64,000 nucleotides of DNA, taken from assembly GCF_051251565.1 (NCBI RefSeq), contig NZ_JBPOFB010000001.1, positions 1 to 64,000 of the forward strand, written 5' to 3'. A model generated the notes under the pieces. It saw only the letters and a list, made by a program, of their open reading frames with translations. It was not told where the DNA came from and did no database searches. Made by a program: the position numbers and the translations under genes. The stretch comes from Marivita sp051251565. Its GTDB lineage: Bacteria; Pseudomonadota; Alphaproteobacteria; Rhodobacterales; Rhodobacteraceae. Shown here one piece after another: positions 33,565-41,705 of this stretch. Position 1 is the first letter of the stretch; the number at the start of each line of letters is the position of its first letter.

Positions 33565-34560
33565 TCAGAAGTTGATCGCCGGGCAGCTGTCGTCAGACAT
33601 GTAGTCGTGGACCATCAATTCGCCGCTGGCGATCTGAGCGGAGGCCGCATCAACCGCTGCCTGCATTTCGGCGCTGACCAGCTCTGCGTTGAATTCGTCC
33701 AACGCGTAGCCGACGCCGCCATTGGCGATGCCCATGACGTTAATGCCGATTTCAAGGTCGGTGCCCATGGTCATCGCGTCATAGACGGCGTTGTCTACCC
33801 GCTTCATCATGGAGGTGAGAACCTGCCCGGGGTGAAGGTAGTTCTGGTTGCTGTCCACACCAATGGACAGGATGCCTTCGTCGGCTGCGGTTTGCAGAAC
33901 GCCCACACCTGTGCCGCCTGCAGCCGCATAAACCACGTCAGCGCCTTGGCTGATTTGCGCTTTGGTCAGTTCGGACCCTTTGACTGGGTCGTTCCATGCT
34001 GCTGGTGTTGTGCCGGTCATGTTGGCGACAACGGTTGCGTCTGCGTTCACGGCCTTTACGCCTTGGGCGTAACCACAGGCGAATTTACGGATGAGCGGGA
34101 TGTCCATGCCACCGATAAATCCGACGGTGCCCGATTCGGAGGCCATCGCGGCCATCATGCCAACGAGGTAAGAGCCTTCATGTTCGTTGAACACGACCGA
34201 GCGGACGTTGGGCTGATCGACAACCATGTCGATGATTGCGAACTTGGTGTCCGGGTAATCGGGGGCCACTTCGGCCAGCACGTTGCCGAAGGCAAAGCCG
34301 GTCATCACGATGGGGTTGTTGCCGTTTTCGGCAAAGCGGCGGAGTGCCTGTTCGCGCTGCGCTTCGGACTGAAGCTCGATCTCGCGGAAGGTGTTGCCGG
34401 TTTCTTCGGCCCAACGCTTGCCGCCGTTAAAGGCGGCTTCGTTGAAGGATTTGTCAAACTTGCCGCCCAGATCAAAGATCAGGGCTGGTTCGGCGACAGC
34501 CGCGCCGGCGGTCAGCGCCAATGCAGCGGCGGCACCGTAAAGTTTGGTCATAAGTGTCAT
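33565..34560 (-). CDS. BMP-family ABC transporter substrate-binding protein
   Basis: The 331-aa periplasmic protein has a signal peptide (MTLMTKLYGAAAALALTAGAAVA) and BMP/PnrA features: ALIFDLGGKFDKSFNEAAFNGGKRW, IVMTGFAFGN, FAIIDMVVDQPNVRSVVFNEHEGSYLVG, VGFIGGMDIPLIRKFACGYAQG and VYAAAGGTGVGVLQTA. BMP proteins bind nucleosides or purines in well-studied cases. GGGAG six bases before the ATG supports the start. It leads the four-gene importer operon, and a stem-loop follows its stop. Confidence 0.94.
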   Translation of the reverse strand: MTLMTKLYGAAAALALTAGAAVAEPALIFDLGGKFDKSFNEAAFNGGKRWAEETGNTFREIELQSEAQREQALRRFAENGNNPIVMTGFAFGNVLAEVAPDYPDTKFAIIDMVVDQPNVRSVVFNEHEGSYLVGMMAAMASESGTVGFIGGMDIPLIRKFACGYAQGVKAVNADATVVANMTGTTPAAWNDPVKGSELTKAQISQGADVVYAAAGGTGVGVLQTAADEGILSIGVDSNQNYLHPGQVLTSMMKRVDNAVYDAMTMGTDLEIGINVMGIANGGVGYALDEFNAELVSAEMQAAVDAASAQIASGELMVHDYMSDDSCPAINF

Positions 34561-34671
34561 TTGCAGCTCCCAGGTGTTGGACTTCGACGGCTTGATTGCG
34601 TCGCTTGGACAGATCGGGTGATCAGGTGCAATTAAGGCCGCAGGCGCGACAAAGGGTCAACCGCTTTTTGC

Positions 34672-35124
34672 CTAAGTGCCTTGGGACGTTGGCGTATCAT
34701 GCGCGTGACGCTGCGCCACGGGGCGGGAAAGCAGCAAAGCATCGTCTTTTGTGCCATTCCGGAGCGTGTAATAGGCGCGGCGCATTCCCAATGGAGCGAA
34801 TCCGTGGAGCGCGTAAAAAGCGCGTGCGGGATGGTTCTGCTCAGCCACTTCAAGAAAGATGCGCGCGGCGTTCCGGGTTTCGGCAAGCGCGATGAGGTCT
34901 TGCATGAGCGCGGACGCAATGCCCTGCCGCTGAGCGTCCGGGTTTGTGGCGATGGCAAGGATTTCGCATTCGTCGGCAACCAATTGCGCGATCAGCCCGC
35001 CTTGAGGGTGGGTTAGGAACTGTACATGGCGATTGGCAAGGGTGTCCGCGATGTCCTGCGCCGACCACGGCCGCATTTGCACATAAGCGCGGTCCATGAT
35101 TGCCGCGAACGCGTCGGGTGTCAC
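34672..35124 (-). CDS. rimI: Ribosomal-protein-alanine N-acetyltransferase (GNAT)
   Basis: The 150-aa GNAT protein has the acetyl-CoA loop NPDAQRQGIASALMQDLI (R/Q-x-x-G-x-A) and the C-terminal ARAFYALHGFAPLGMRRAYY that marks RimI, which acetylates ribosomal protein S18. Its start overlaps the tsaB stop by 4 bp (ATGA), the classical tsaB-rimI pair. The C-terminal tail after RNGTKDDALLLSRP is short and basic. Confidence 0.87.
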   Translation of the reverse strand: MTPDAFAAIMDRAYVQMRPWSAQDIADTLANRHVQFLTHPQGGLIAQLVADECEILAIATNPDAQRQGIASALMQDLIALAETRNAARIFLEVAEQNHPARAFYALHGFAPLGMRRAYYTLRNGTKDDALLLSRPVAQRHAHDTPTSQGT

Positions 35125-35696
35125 GACAGCATCACCGGGGCAGCATCGCGCGCGGGGGCGGCATCTGCGGGCTTGATATAGAGCGGTTTTGGGCGCTCGG
35201 CCTGAGATGGATCAGCCAGTGCCGCAACTCTGGCCATGGCGGCGATCAGGGTGTCGGGTTCCGGGGGTAACAGGGCGTCTGGCACTTCTGAGGTGGGAAC
35301 AAGCCGGGCTGTGCCGCCGGGGGATTGCGCGTAGAGCATATCGCGCGGGGCACTGACGGCGGCTGTGACGTTAGGGTGCAGATGGTGGATCGCCTCAAGG
35401 GTCGAGACCCCGATGGCGGGGACGCCAAGGCCCAGGGCCAGACCACGCGCGGCCGAGACAGAGATACGGATGCCCGTGAAATTGCCGGGGCCCACGCCCA
35501 CGCCGACGCAGGTCAGGTCGGTCCATGTCTTTCCGTGCTCAGCCAGAAATGCCTCGATCATAGGCATCAGGTGTTCCGCCTGACCGCGTGACATGGGATC
35601 GACGCAGGTTGCGACGACGCGGCCATCCCAAAACAAAGCGGCTGCGCAATGCGCAGCCGATGTATCAAACGCCAGTAGTGTCGTGTCAGACGGCAA
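35121..35696 (-). CDS. tsaB: tRNA threonylcarbamoyladenosine biosynthesis protein TsaB
   Basis: TsaB supports TsaD in making the t6A37 modification of ANN-decoding tRNAs. The 191-aa protein has the ASKHA-fold N-terminus LLAFDTSAAHCAAALFWDG and the conserved GVGVGPGNFTGIRISVSAARGLALGLGVPAIGVSTLEAI. The C-terminal half is shorter than in E. coli, as is common in alphaproteobacteria. It lies between nfuA (11-bp overlap) and rimI (4-bp overlap), so the three are probably one operon. Confidence 0.93.
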   Translation of the reverse strand: MPSDTTLLAFDTSAAHCAAALFWDGRVVATCVDPMSRGQAEHLMPMIEAFLAEHGKTWTDLTCVGVGVGPGNFTGIRISVSAARGLALGLGVPAIGVSTLEAIHHLHPNVTAAVSAPRDMLYAQSPGGTARLVPTSEVPDALLPPEPDTLIAAMARVAALADPSQAERPKPLYIKPADAAPARDAAPVMLS

Positions 35697-36249
35697 CCGG
35701 CCGCACCTCGGTCACCTCGGGGATGTAGTGGCGCAGCAGGTTCTCGATCCCCATCTTGAGCGTCAGGGTCGAGGACGGGCAGCCTGCGCAGGCCCCCTGC
35801 ATGTGAAGGTACACGATCCCCCGGTCAAACCCGTGGAACGTGATGTCACCGCCATCCTGCGCCACGGCAGGACGCACGCGGCTGTCGAGCAGTTCTTTGA
35901 TCTGGCCCACGATTTCACCATCTTCGCCGGTGTGTTCCGCGTGGCCCGAAGGGGCCTGCGCATCGCCGGACATGACTGGATCGCCAGATTGGAAATGTTC
36001 CATGATCGCACCCAGAAGCGCGGGTTTCAGGTGGTCCCAATCCGAGTTTTCATCCTTGGTCACGGTGACAAAGTCATGACCAAAGAACACGCCCTTGATG
36101 CCTGCTACACCAAACAGGCGCGTCGCCAGCGGAGAGGCCGATGCGCCCTCGGCTGTTGGAAAGTCGGCTGTGCCCATGTCGAGCACGGTCTGACCGGGCA
36201 GAAACTTGAGAGTGGCGGGGTTCGGCGTGGATTCGGTCTGGATAAACAT
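35686..36249 (-). CDS. Fe-S cluster carrier NfuA-like (NifU C-terminal domain)
   Basis: The 187-aa protein combines the Nfu N-terminal domain (MFIQTESTPNPATLKFLPGQ; GVAGIKGVFFGHDFVTVTK) with a C-terminal NifU domain containing QDGGDITFHGFDRGIVYLHMQGACAGCPSSTLTLK, whose CxxC (CAGC) binds the cluster at a dimer interface. It delivers 4Fe-4S clusters to client enzymes. The start at 36249 has AGGAGG upstream. It begins the nfu-tsaB-rimI unit. Confidence 0.94.
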   Translation of the reverse strand: MFIQTESTPNPATLKFLPGQTVLDMGTADFPTAEGASASPLATRLFGVAGIKGVFFGHDFVTVTKDENSDWDHLKPALLGAIMEHFQSGDPVMSGDAQAPSGHAEHTGEDGEIVGQIKELLDSRVRPAVAQDGGDITFHGFDRGIVYLHMQGACAGCPSSTLTLKMGIENLLRHYIPEVTEVRPVAV

Positions 36250-36377
36250 GGGATCGCCTCCTGATGGACGTTCCATATATGAGGTGCCTCTGAGCCAGCG
36301 TCAAGGATTAGAACAGTTCTAAGTTCGTTGTGATGCTTTGACCATTGCCCAATGCGAATTGTGATCTGTGACGAAGC

Positions 36378-36833
36378 TCAGGTGATCGCTTCGAGCCGTT
36401 CCTTGGACAATTCACCCGGCACGATGGTGATCGGGATCGGCAGACTACCAGCGTTCTTGGTCAGTTGTGTGACCAACGGGCCGGGGCCTTTTTTGCCGCT
36501 GTTTGCGCCCAGTACCAAAACACCGATTTCAGGGTCTTCCTGCACGAGCGCGATGATTTCGGTGACGGCTTCGCCTTCGCGGATCACCAGTTCGGGATCG
36601 ACGCCCTGCTTGTCGCGCATCCATTTGGCGAAAACTTCGAAATGCGCGTGAATCCGTTCGCGGGCTTCTTCGCGCATGACTTCGCCGACACCGATCCAGT
36701 GGTTGAATTCATCTGCCGGGATGATGGACAGGATTTCGACACCGCCGCCGGTATTTGCCGCACGCATTGCCGCAAATCGCATCGCATTCAGGCATTCGCG
36801 GCTGTCATCCAGCACAACAAGAAATTTACGCAT
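36378..36833 (-). CDS. Universal stress protein family
   Basis: The 151-aa protein has the UspA fold: MRKFLVVLDDSRECLNAMRFA at the N-terminus and GVLVLGANSGKKGPGPLVTQLTKNAGSLPIPITIVPG at the C-terminus. The latter differs from the usual ATP-binding G-x2-G-x9-G(S/T) pattern, so ATP binding is uncertain. ATG 36833 is chosen over 36869 because homology begins there. It stands alone, with 128 bp before nfuA. Confidence 0.86.
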   Translation of the reverse strand: MRKFLVVLDDSRECLNAMRFAAMRAANTGGGVEILSIIPADEFNHWIGVGEVMREEARERIHAHFEVFAKWMRDKQGVDPELVIREGEAVTEIIALVQEDPEIGVLVLGANSGKKGPGPLVTQLTKNAGSLPIPITIVPGELSKERLEAIT

Positions 36834-36975
36834 AGATGTTCTCCCGCAGGGATCATGACGCAGGAACAAGGGCCGTGCAATAGACCATGCGTGGTTCTAC
36901 GCTACGGCAGCGTTGGCAGTAAATCAGTGTTGATTTCCGGTGCCGTGAACGGTGCAAGGCTCAGAGCGGTGTGCG

Positions 36976-37836
36976 TCATTCGGAGTGGGCCCAGTCCCAA
37001 TACATGTCCCGCACCCGGCGGGTGACGGGACCGACCTGATACGAGGTGTCTTCAAACCCAACCACAGGGGTGACCTTGTTCATGTTGCCCGACAGGAACA
37101 CCTCGTCCGCGGCTTCAAAATCGGCAAAGCTGAGAACGGTTTCATGCACCTTTGTGCCATCGGCACGCAGGTGGGTCATGTGGCGGGCGCGGGTGATCCC
37201 AGCAAGAAATGTGCCATTGGCGATGGGGGTAAAGACCTCACCGTCCTTGACCATGAACACATTGGCGGTCGCACTTTCGGCGACATTGCCCATCGCGTCC
37301 GTGACCAGAGCGTTCTGGAACCCGCGCGCGCGCACTTCGCGCAGCATCCGCGCGTTGTTTGGGTAAAGGCACCCGGCCTTGGCATTCACCACCGAGCTTT
37401 CCAGAACGGGACGCCGAAACTGTGTTTTGCCCAGCGACACGCTGGCAGTTTCAGGTGCCATTGGGATCTCTTCGAGGCAGATCGCAAAACCGGTCTTGGC
37501 GGCGGAAGGCAAGATCGCTGTCGCATCGCCATCGATGCCCCAATACATGGGCCGGATATAGACAGCGGTGTCCTTGGCATAGGCGCGCAGCCCGTCCCAG
37601 ACGATCTGGACCATGTCCTCGGCGGTAACGGTGGGCGTGACCATAAGCGCCTCGGCGGATCGGTTCACGCGCTGGCAATGGGCGAGCAGGTCTGGGACAG
37701 CGCCGTTCACATAACGCGCCCCGTCGAACACGCCGCTGCCAAGCCACGCGCCATGATCGGCGGCGTTGATGACGGGAATGTCGCCTGCGTGCCATGCGCC
37801 GTTGAAATAGGTTCGGATGTTTGTGCCGGTTGCCAT
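36976..37836 (-). CDS. ilvE: Class IV aminotransferase, probable branched-chain aminotransferase
   Basis: PLP enzyme that interconverts branched-chain amino acids and 2-oxo acids. The 286-aa protein shows the fold-type IV pattern: HGAWLGSGVFDGARYVNG, YIRPMYWG, the PLP lysine in SSVVNAKAGCLYPNNARML and NVAESATANVFMVKDGEVFTP. Class IV also contains D-amino acid transaminases and aminodeoxychorismate lyase; length and YIRPMYWG favour BCAT. It is monocistronic. Confidence 0.85.
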   Translation of the reverse strand: MATGTNIRTYFNGAWHAGDIPVINAADHGAWLGSGVFDGARYVNGAVPDLLAHCQRVNRSAEALMVTPTVTAEDMVQIVWDGLRAYAKDTAVYIRPMYWGIDGDATAILPSAAKTGFAICLEEIPMAPETASVSLGKTQFRRPVLESSVVNAKAGCLYPNNARMLREVRARGFQNALVTDAMGNVAESATANVFMVKDGEVFTPIANGTFLAGITRARHMTHLRADGTKVHETVLSFADFEAADEVFLSGNMNKVTPVVGFEDTSYQVGPVTRRVRDMYWDWAHSE

Positions 37837-37946
37837 CGGGCCCTCCTGATTTGGTGTCAGGTTAGGTCCGGGGTGTGGGAAGGTCCAGAGGATGCAGTGT
37901 GGAAAACTCCTTGCAGGAAGCTTTCACCGAAAGCGCTCAGCCGCGG

Positions 37947-37973
37947 GCCCAAGCCTTTTCAAAAGGCTTGGGC
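37947..37973. terminator. Long hairpin between ilvE and trpS
   Basis: GCCCAAGCC-TTTTCAAAA-GGCTTGGGC is a near-continuous inverted repeat just beyond the trpS stop (minus strand). The symmetric AAAA/TTTT centre and GC arms suggest a transcript end for trpS, although no T-run follows outside the stem. Confidence 0.5.
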
Positions 37974-37984
37974 GTTCTGCGGGA

Positions 37985-39028
37985 TTAGCGGATCATGCCG
38001 ACGATGTCGTAGGTCTGTTTGAGGATGGGTGCTGCAATGATCCGCGCGCGATCCGCGCCTTTGCGCAGGATTGCGTCAATTTCGTCTGGCTGTTGCATCA
38101 GGCGCGCCATCTCGGTCGAGATCGGCGCAAGTTTGGCAACGGCAAGGTCCGACAGAAGCGGTTTGAAGTCCGAGAACGGCTTGCCCCCGACATCGCTCAG
38201 CACTGAGTCCACCGATTGATCGGCGAGGGCGGCGTAGATGTTCACCAGGTTGCGTGCCTCGGGCCGGCCTTCGAGCCCATCTGCCTCGGAGGGCAGGGCA
38301 TCGGGGTCGGTCTTGGCCTTGCGGATCTTCTGGGCAATCGTGTCGGCATCGTCGGTCATGTTGATGCGGCTGGCGTCCGACGGATCGGACTTCGACATCT
38401 TCTTGGCCCCGTCACGCAGGGACATGACCCGAGTTGCGGCCCCTTCGATCACAGGTTCGGTGATCGGAAAGAAATCGGTTTTGAAGTCATGGTTGAACTT
38501 GGTCGCAATGTCGCGCGTCAGTTCAAGATGCTGCTTTTGATCTTCACCCACGGGCACATGGGTCGCGTGATAGAGCAGGATATCCGCGGCCATCAGCGCA
38601 GGATACGCAAGCAGGCCCAGAGACGCGTTCTGCTGATTTTTGCCGGCCTTGTCCTTCCACTGGGTCATCCGCTGCATCCAGCCCATGCGGGCAACACAGT
38701 TGAAGACCCAGGCCAGCTGCGCATGTTCGGCAACCTGTGACTGGTTGAACAAGATGGATTTATCGGGGTCGATGCCGCTTGCGATATAGCCTGCCGCCAA
38801 TTCGCGGGTCTGGCGGCGCAGCGCCTCGGGGTCCTGCCAAACGGTGATCGCGTGCATGTCAACCAAGCAGTAGATCGTCTCAAAGCCCTGGCCCTGCATT
38901 TCCACGAAACGCTTCATCGCGCCAAGGTAGTTGCCCAAGGTCAGCCCGCCGGACGGCTGAATCCCCGAAAAAACACGGGGTGTGAAGGCACGAGAGGTTT
39001 GGACCCCCTCGGAAGGTGCCGTGGTCAT
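37985..39028 (-). CDS. trpS: Tryptophanyl-tRNA synthetase
   Basis: Class I enzyme that charges tRNA-Trp. The 347-aa protein shows FSGIQPSGGLTLGNYLGAMK (HIGH-equivalent GNYLG), VPVGEDQKQHLELTRDIA and the KMSKS loop AKKMSKSDPS. ATG 39028 is chosen with GGAG seven bases upstream; an in-frame TTG two codons earlier is less likely. Length is normal. It is divergent from the rhomboid-like gene. Confidence 0.96.
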   Translation of the reverse strand: MTTAPSEGVQTSRAFTPRVFSGIQPSGGLTLGNYLGAMKRFVEMQGQGFETIYCLVDMHAITVWQDPEALRRQTRELAAGYIASGIDPDKSILFNQSQVAEHAQLAWVFNCVARMGWMQRMTQWKDKAGKNQQNASLGLLAYPALMAADILLYHATHVPVGEDQKQHLELTRDIATKFNHDFKTDFFPITEPVIEGAATRVMSLRDGAKKMSKSDPSDASRINMTDDADTIAQKIRKAKTDPDALPSEADGLEGRPEARNLVNIYAALADQSVDSVLSDVGGKPFSDFKPLLSDLAVAKLAPISTEMARLMQQPDEIDAILRKGADRARIIAAPILKQTYDIVGMIR

Positions 39029-39106
39029 GGCCAAACTCCATCTGGCAAAAGTGCTTGCGGTGCCTTACCGATGGCACCCAATGCCGTCAAGCAAGGGCCC
39101 TGTGCC

Positions 39107-39796
39107 GTGACCGATCCCCATAACGAACCCCCGCTCAATCCTCTGCCGCCTGTTGTGATCGCGCTGTTTCTGGTGATCATCGGGATCGAGATCGCGTTCA
39201 ATCTTGGCGCGCGCGGGTTGATCGGCGGCCCGCAAGCGGTGGGTTGGCGGCTTGGTACGTTAGAGCGGTTCGCGTTTTCGTCCGAGATTTTCGCCTGGAT
39301 GCGTGAGAGTGGCCGCTGGCCGGTTGAGCATATGCTGCGGTTTCTGTCCTACCCGTTTGTCCATGCCAGCTTTACCCATGCGTTGTTTGCGGGGGTGATG
39401 CTGTTGGCGCTGGGCAAGATGGTGGGCGAGGCGATGGGCAGCCTTGCTGTTGTCGCGATCTTTTTTGCCTCGGCGGCGGGGGGGGCGTTGGTTTATGCCG
39501 TCACCTTGGGAGGGTTCGCACCGCTTATAGGTGCGTTTCCAGCGGTGTACGGATTGATCGGTGGTTTCACCTATCTGTTGTGGCTGCGGCTTGGATCGCT
39601 TGGGGAAAGCCAGATCCGGGCGTTTTCGCTGATCGGGTTCCTTTTGGCGATCCAGCTGATTTTCGGACTTCTGTTTGGACCGAATGCCGAATGGGTTGCA
39701 GATCTTGCAGGGTTCTCGATTGGCTTTGTGCTTTCGATTGTGTTGGTGCCCGGTGGGTGGGCCAAGCTGGTTGACCGTGTGCGCCAGCGCGACTAG
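39107..39796 (+). CDS. Rhomboid-fold membrane protein, probably inactive
   Basis: The 229-aa protein has about six hydrophobic helices in the rhomboid arrangement: FLSYPFVHASFTHALFAGVMLLALG, LIGAFPAVYGLIGGFTYLLWLRLG and WVADLAGFSIGFVLSIVL. In active rhomboids the fourth helix carries GxSG; here the equivalent is GAFPAVYG with Phe (TTT at 39536-39538, residue 144) in place of Ser, and the last-helix His is replaced in ADLAGF. GTG 39107 is favoured by family N-termini (MTDPxNEPPLNPLPP) as recalled. Its stop overlaps the murJ stop (CTAG). Confidence 0.78.
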   Translation: MTDPHNEPPLNPLPPVVIALFLVIIGIEIAFNLGARGLIGGPQAVGWRLGTLERFAFSSEIFAWMRESGRWPVEHMLRFLSYPFVHASFTHALFAGVMLLALGKMVGEAMGSLAVVAIFFASAAGGALVYAVTLGGFAPLIGAFPAVYGLIGGFTYLLWLRLGSLGESQIRAFSLIGFLLAIQLIFGLLFGPNAEWVADLAGFSIGFVLSIVLVPGGWAKLVDRVRQRD

Positions 39797-41340
39797 GCCT
39801 TGCGGCGTCGGAATGCGTTACGGAAGTCGCGTAGGGAAAAGGCACCAATCACCTGTCCCGCAAAGCCGTAGCTGACCATGCCAACGCAGACCAAAACTGC
39901 CAACGCGATAAAGCGGATGCCTGCCATGGCAAAGAACGGACCCAGTGCGATCGTTGTTGCCCAAAGCACCGCACCCATGACCGCAGAGGCCACGCAAATC
40001 CGCCAGATCCGGCGTCGGAATTGCGCATCAAAGCGCGCCACATCGCCCAGTTTGCGGCCACCCCGCGCCAGCATGCCCACCATGATCCACCCGGCCAGAG
40101 TTGTCGCAATTGCTGGCGCAATCCATCCGAGGACAGGGGCGAGACCCACTGCCACAGCTGCGTTCACGATCATCGCCCAAACCGCATAGCGGAAGGGCGA
40201 TTTGGTGTCTTCACGGGCAAAGAACAGCGGTTGCAGCACTTTTTGCAACACAAAGGCAGGAAGGCCCAAGCCGTAGATGGCAACCGCGGCTGCGATGGCT
40301 GCGGAATCGTCTGCCCCAGTGGCCCCACGTTCGAAAAGGACCGTCACTACGGGAAGTGGAATCACCACCAACGCAACCGCTGCCGGAATTGTCAGTGCCA
40401 GTGACAGCTCGCCCGCGCGGGAAAACGCGTGTTTCGCGCCCACGTCGTCTTGGGCGCTCAGGCGTCTGGAGAGGTCCGGCAACAGAACGATGCCAACCGC
40501 GATCCCAACCACGCCAAGCGGCAATTGATACAACCGATCCGCCGCATAAAGCCAGCCCACGGCCTTTTCGAAATGCGACGCAACCTGTTGACCGACAAGC
40601 AGATTTATCTGCATCACGCCGCCTGCCAGCGCGGCCGGAATGGCGACAACGACAAGGCGCTTCATCTCGGGTGTCCAGCGCGGGCGTGATGGGCGCAAGC
40701 GGATGCCAGCGCGGTCAGCGGCGACCCAGACAAGAGCCAGTTGCGCAAAGCCCGCCAACGGCACCGTCCAGATCAGCCAGCGGATGACTTCGCCGCCCGA
40801 GTAGGCCGCCCAGGCCATTGAAACACACACAAAAATATTCAGGAATACAGGCGCAGCGGCGGCGGCAGCAAAGCGGCCCGTGGCGTTCAGAACCCCGGAA
40901 AAAAGCGCTGTCAGAGAGATCAGAAGGATGTAGGGAAACACGATGCGGCCATAGTCGACCGTAAGGTCAAACCGGGCATCGCCAACGAACCCACCGGCGG
41001 TCAGCCAGACAAGACCGGGCATAAAGATCATCGCAACGGCGCTCAGGATCAGCAGAACAAAGGCCAACCCGCTGAGCGCCTGACTGGCAAAGCCGATGGG
41101 GTCGTCATTGGCCTCTAAGCGTTTGGAAAACATGGGAACGAAGGACGCGTTGAAAGCGCCTTCGGCAAAGAAGCGGCGAAACATATTGGGCAGGCGGAAG
41201 GCCGCGACGAAGGCATCCATGACGGGGCCGGGGCCGATCAAAGCAAGGATCATGATTTCGCGCAGCACACCAAGGATGCGGCTCATCAGGGTCCAGAAGC
41301 CGACGGTGAGAACACCGGAAATGAGGCGAATAGGTTTCAT
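39793..41340 (-). CDS. murJ: Lipid II flippase MurJ
   Basis: MurJ moves lipid II across the inner membrane for peptidoglycan synthesis. The 515-aa protein has about 14 helices and the family N-terminus TLMSRILGVLREIMILALIGPGPVMDAFVAAFRLPNMFRRFFAEGAFNASFVPMF, then QINLLVGQQVASHF and WLYAADRLYQLPLGVVGIAVGIVLLPDLSRR. It is convergent with the rhomboid-like gene, sharing a palindromic CTAG across both stops. A 365-bp gap lies upstream. Confidence 0.95.
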   Translation of the reverse strand: MKPIRLISGVLTVGFWTLMSRILGVLREIMILALIGPGPVMDAFVAAFRLPNMFRRFFAEGAFNASFVPMFSKRLEANDDPIGFASQALSGLAFVLLILSAVAMIFMPGLVWLTAGGFVGDARFDLTVDYGRIVFPYILLISLTALFSGVLNATGRFAAAAAAPVFLNIFVCVSMAWAAYSGGEVIRWLIWTVPLAGFAQLALVWVAADRAGIRLRPSRPRWTPEMKRLVVVAIPAALAGGVMQINLLVGQQVASHFEKAVGWLYAADRLYQLPLGVVGIAVGIVLLPDLSRRLSAQDDVGAKHAFSRAGELSLALTIPAAVALVVIPLPVVTVLFERGATGADDSAAIAAAVAIYGLGLPAFVLQKVLQPLFFAREDTKSPFRYAVWAMIVNAAVAVGLAPVLGWIAPAIATTLAGWIMVGMLARGGRKLGDVARFDAQFRRRIWRICVASAVMGAVLWATTIALGPFFAMAGIRFIALAVLVCVGMVSYGFAGQVIGAFSLRDFRNAFRRRKA

Positions 41341-41705
41341 GGCGCTCCTTCTGCGTGACAGTGGCGTAGAGCAGAAATCGACCGGCGAAAAGTGCCTGTT
41401 GCTCTGTGACGGCTGAGGGGTTGTGCGGATTACACCGCGATCTGGCCGGGTTTCTGTCTTTATGCGGTGCGCGCATACAAAGTCATTGGCGGTGTGTTGG
41501 CGTTACCTTTTGTCAATGATTTGTTCGCAAGTTGAGGCACCAAGATGGTCTGAGAGCCGATTCAGTGTGCAGCAACGCCCTGTCCTGTGTCGAAGATGTC
41601 AGCCTAGACTGCCTTTGCGGTGATGTGCTTACGGTCCTGCACCCAAAAACACGGCCCTGATGGGCAGTGTTTTGGTGTTTGTGCCAAGACTGGGGGGTGC
41701 GTTTG
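41341..41705. other. 365-bp gap upstream of murJ
   Basis: The gap holds the murJ upstream region and, near its right end, the terminator of the RTX gene (41645-41673). Short open frames here lack an SD and recognisable similarity. No RNA gene or repeat was recognised. Confidence 0.6.
41645..41673 (-). terminator. Terminator of the lppC-glnD-RTX transcription unit
   Basis: On the minus strand AAAACAC-T-GCCC-ATCA-GGGC-C-GTGTTTTT forms an interrupted 11-bp stem with a T-run at its 3' side, 33 bp beyond the RTX stop. One T-C mismatch interrupts it. Confidence 0.75.
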
